From contig JAKLLP010000010.1 of the NCBI GenBank assembly GCA_023150055.1, positions 1-16,892 of the forward strand: a DNA stretch of 16,892 bases. Reading direction: 5' to 3'. The translations under genes and the position numbers were made by a program. The notes beneath the pieces were generated by a model. That model was not told where the DNA came from. It did no database searches and worked only from the letters and a program-made list of their open reading frames with translations. Positions 16,618 to 16,892 of the stretch are shown in pieces; within the stretch, counting starts at the first letter, position 1; the number at the start of each line of letters is the position of its first letter. The stretch is from Gammaproteobacteria bacterium. GTDB taxonomy: Bacteria; Pseudomonadota; Gammaproteobacteria; Steroidobacterales; GCA-2729495.

Positions 16618-16645
16618 TGCCGGGAACCGGCAGACGGCAGCCGTC
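16618..16645 (-). other. Twin hairpins directly after the amiB stop
   Basis: On the coding strand two perfect GC-rich hairpins follow each other immediately: GACGG-CTG-CCGTC (16645-16633) and TGCCGG-TTC-CCGGCA (16632-16618). The first overlaps the amiB stop codon. No run of T follows, so this is not a standard intrinsic terminator. It could slow transcription, protect an mRNA 3' end, or mark a processing site between amiB and mutL. Confidence 0.4.
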
Positions 16646-16892
16646 AGGTCTCGTGGGCCACCGGGATGCGCAACACCTGCCCCACTACCACACGATCGCT
16701 TTGCAGCCGGTTCGCGTCACGAATGCGCCGCACGCTGGTGTTGTACCGGCTGGCGATAAGCGACAGGGATTCGCCGCTCCTGGTCACGTGAGTGATCGCC
16801 TCGACATCGCGGCGGCGGCTCATCTCGGCGACCAGCGTGCCCTGCGGAGGATTGCGATAGAAATAACTGCGCACGCCGGCCAGCACCGCGCC
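16644..16892 (-). CDS. amiB: N-acetylmuramoyl-L-alanine amidase, C-terminal end with LysM (AmiB/AmiC type, 5' part outside)
   Basis: Periplasmic amidases of this family cut the amide bond between muramic acid and the stem peptide to separate daughter cells at the septum. Only the last 82 codons are in the window, and the frame is open to the right edge. GVRSYFYRNPPQGT is the conserved end of the amidase_3 catalytic domain. After a short linker, a LysM peptidoglycan-binding domain follows (HVTRSGESLSLIASRYNTSV, RRIRDANRLQSDRVVVGQVL, RIP). The zinc-binding residues would lie further upstream and cannot be checked. The symbol rests on the conserved amiB-mutL-miaA order together with the LysM ending. 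Confidence 0.9.
   Translation of the reverse strand, partial: GAVLAGVRSYFYRNPPQGTLVAEMSRRRDVEAITHVTRSGESLSLIASRYNTSVRRIRDANRLQSDRVVVGQVLRIPVAHET

Overview
The window is a chromosomal core-gene region of a GC-rich gammaproteobacterium. Apart from one tRNA, everything is on the minus strand. Transcription therefore runs from right to left: amiB (3' end) - mutL - miaA - hfq - hflX - hflK - hflC - DUF2065 - purA - DUF6279 lipoprotein - [tRNA-Leu, plus strand] - rnr - rlmB - rpsF - rpsR - DUF2232 protein - rplI - dnaB - alr (5' part). This is the classic amiB-mutL-miaA-hfq-hflX-hflKC-purA-rnr-rlmB superoperon joined to the rpsF-rpsR-rplI-dnaB-alr cluster. A DUF2232-type membrane protein sits between rpsR and rplI, there is no priB or nsrR, and MutL carries the endonuclease motif. 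These points fit a Pseudomonas-like or other non-enteric gammaproteobacterium better than Enterobacteriaceae. I cannot name the genus.

Right part (about 9.8-16.9 kb): cell-wall amidase, mismatch repair, tRNA isopentenylation, the RNA chaperone Hfq, ribosome-rescue GTPase HflX, and the HflKC regulators of FtsH. All of these are intact and tightly packed, with overlapping starts and stops (mutL/miaA, miaA/extended hfq frame, hflK/hflC). Six consecutive A-R-N triplets abut the hfq Shine-Dalgarno, a plausible site for Hfq to repress its own translation. Middle part (7.3-9.8 kb): purA, a lipoprotein, and a lone plus-strand tRNA-Leu(CAG) with a strong promoter. Left part (0-7.3 kb): RNA decay and modification (rnr, rlmB), ribosomal proteins S6, S18 and L9, the replicative helicase and alanine racemase.

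The striking feature is that two core genes are broken while all their neighbours are intact. dnaB has lost about 41 codons, including the whole Walker A/P-loop, with a frameshift at the junction. rnr is frameshifted by a perfect 8-bp tandem duplication between its cold-shock domains. A true dnaB lesion of this kind should be lethal without a second copy, so an assembly or sequencing error must be excluded first. I found no mobile element, CRISPR array, phage gene or novel gene system; the interest lies in the two lesions and in candidate cis-regulatory elements. No gene-free stretch exceeds about 100 bases apart from the tRNA neighbourhood.
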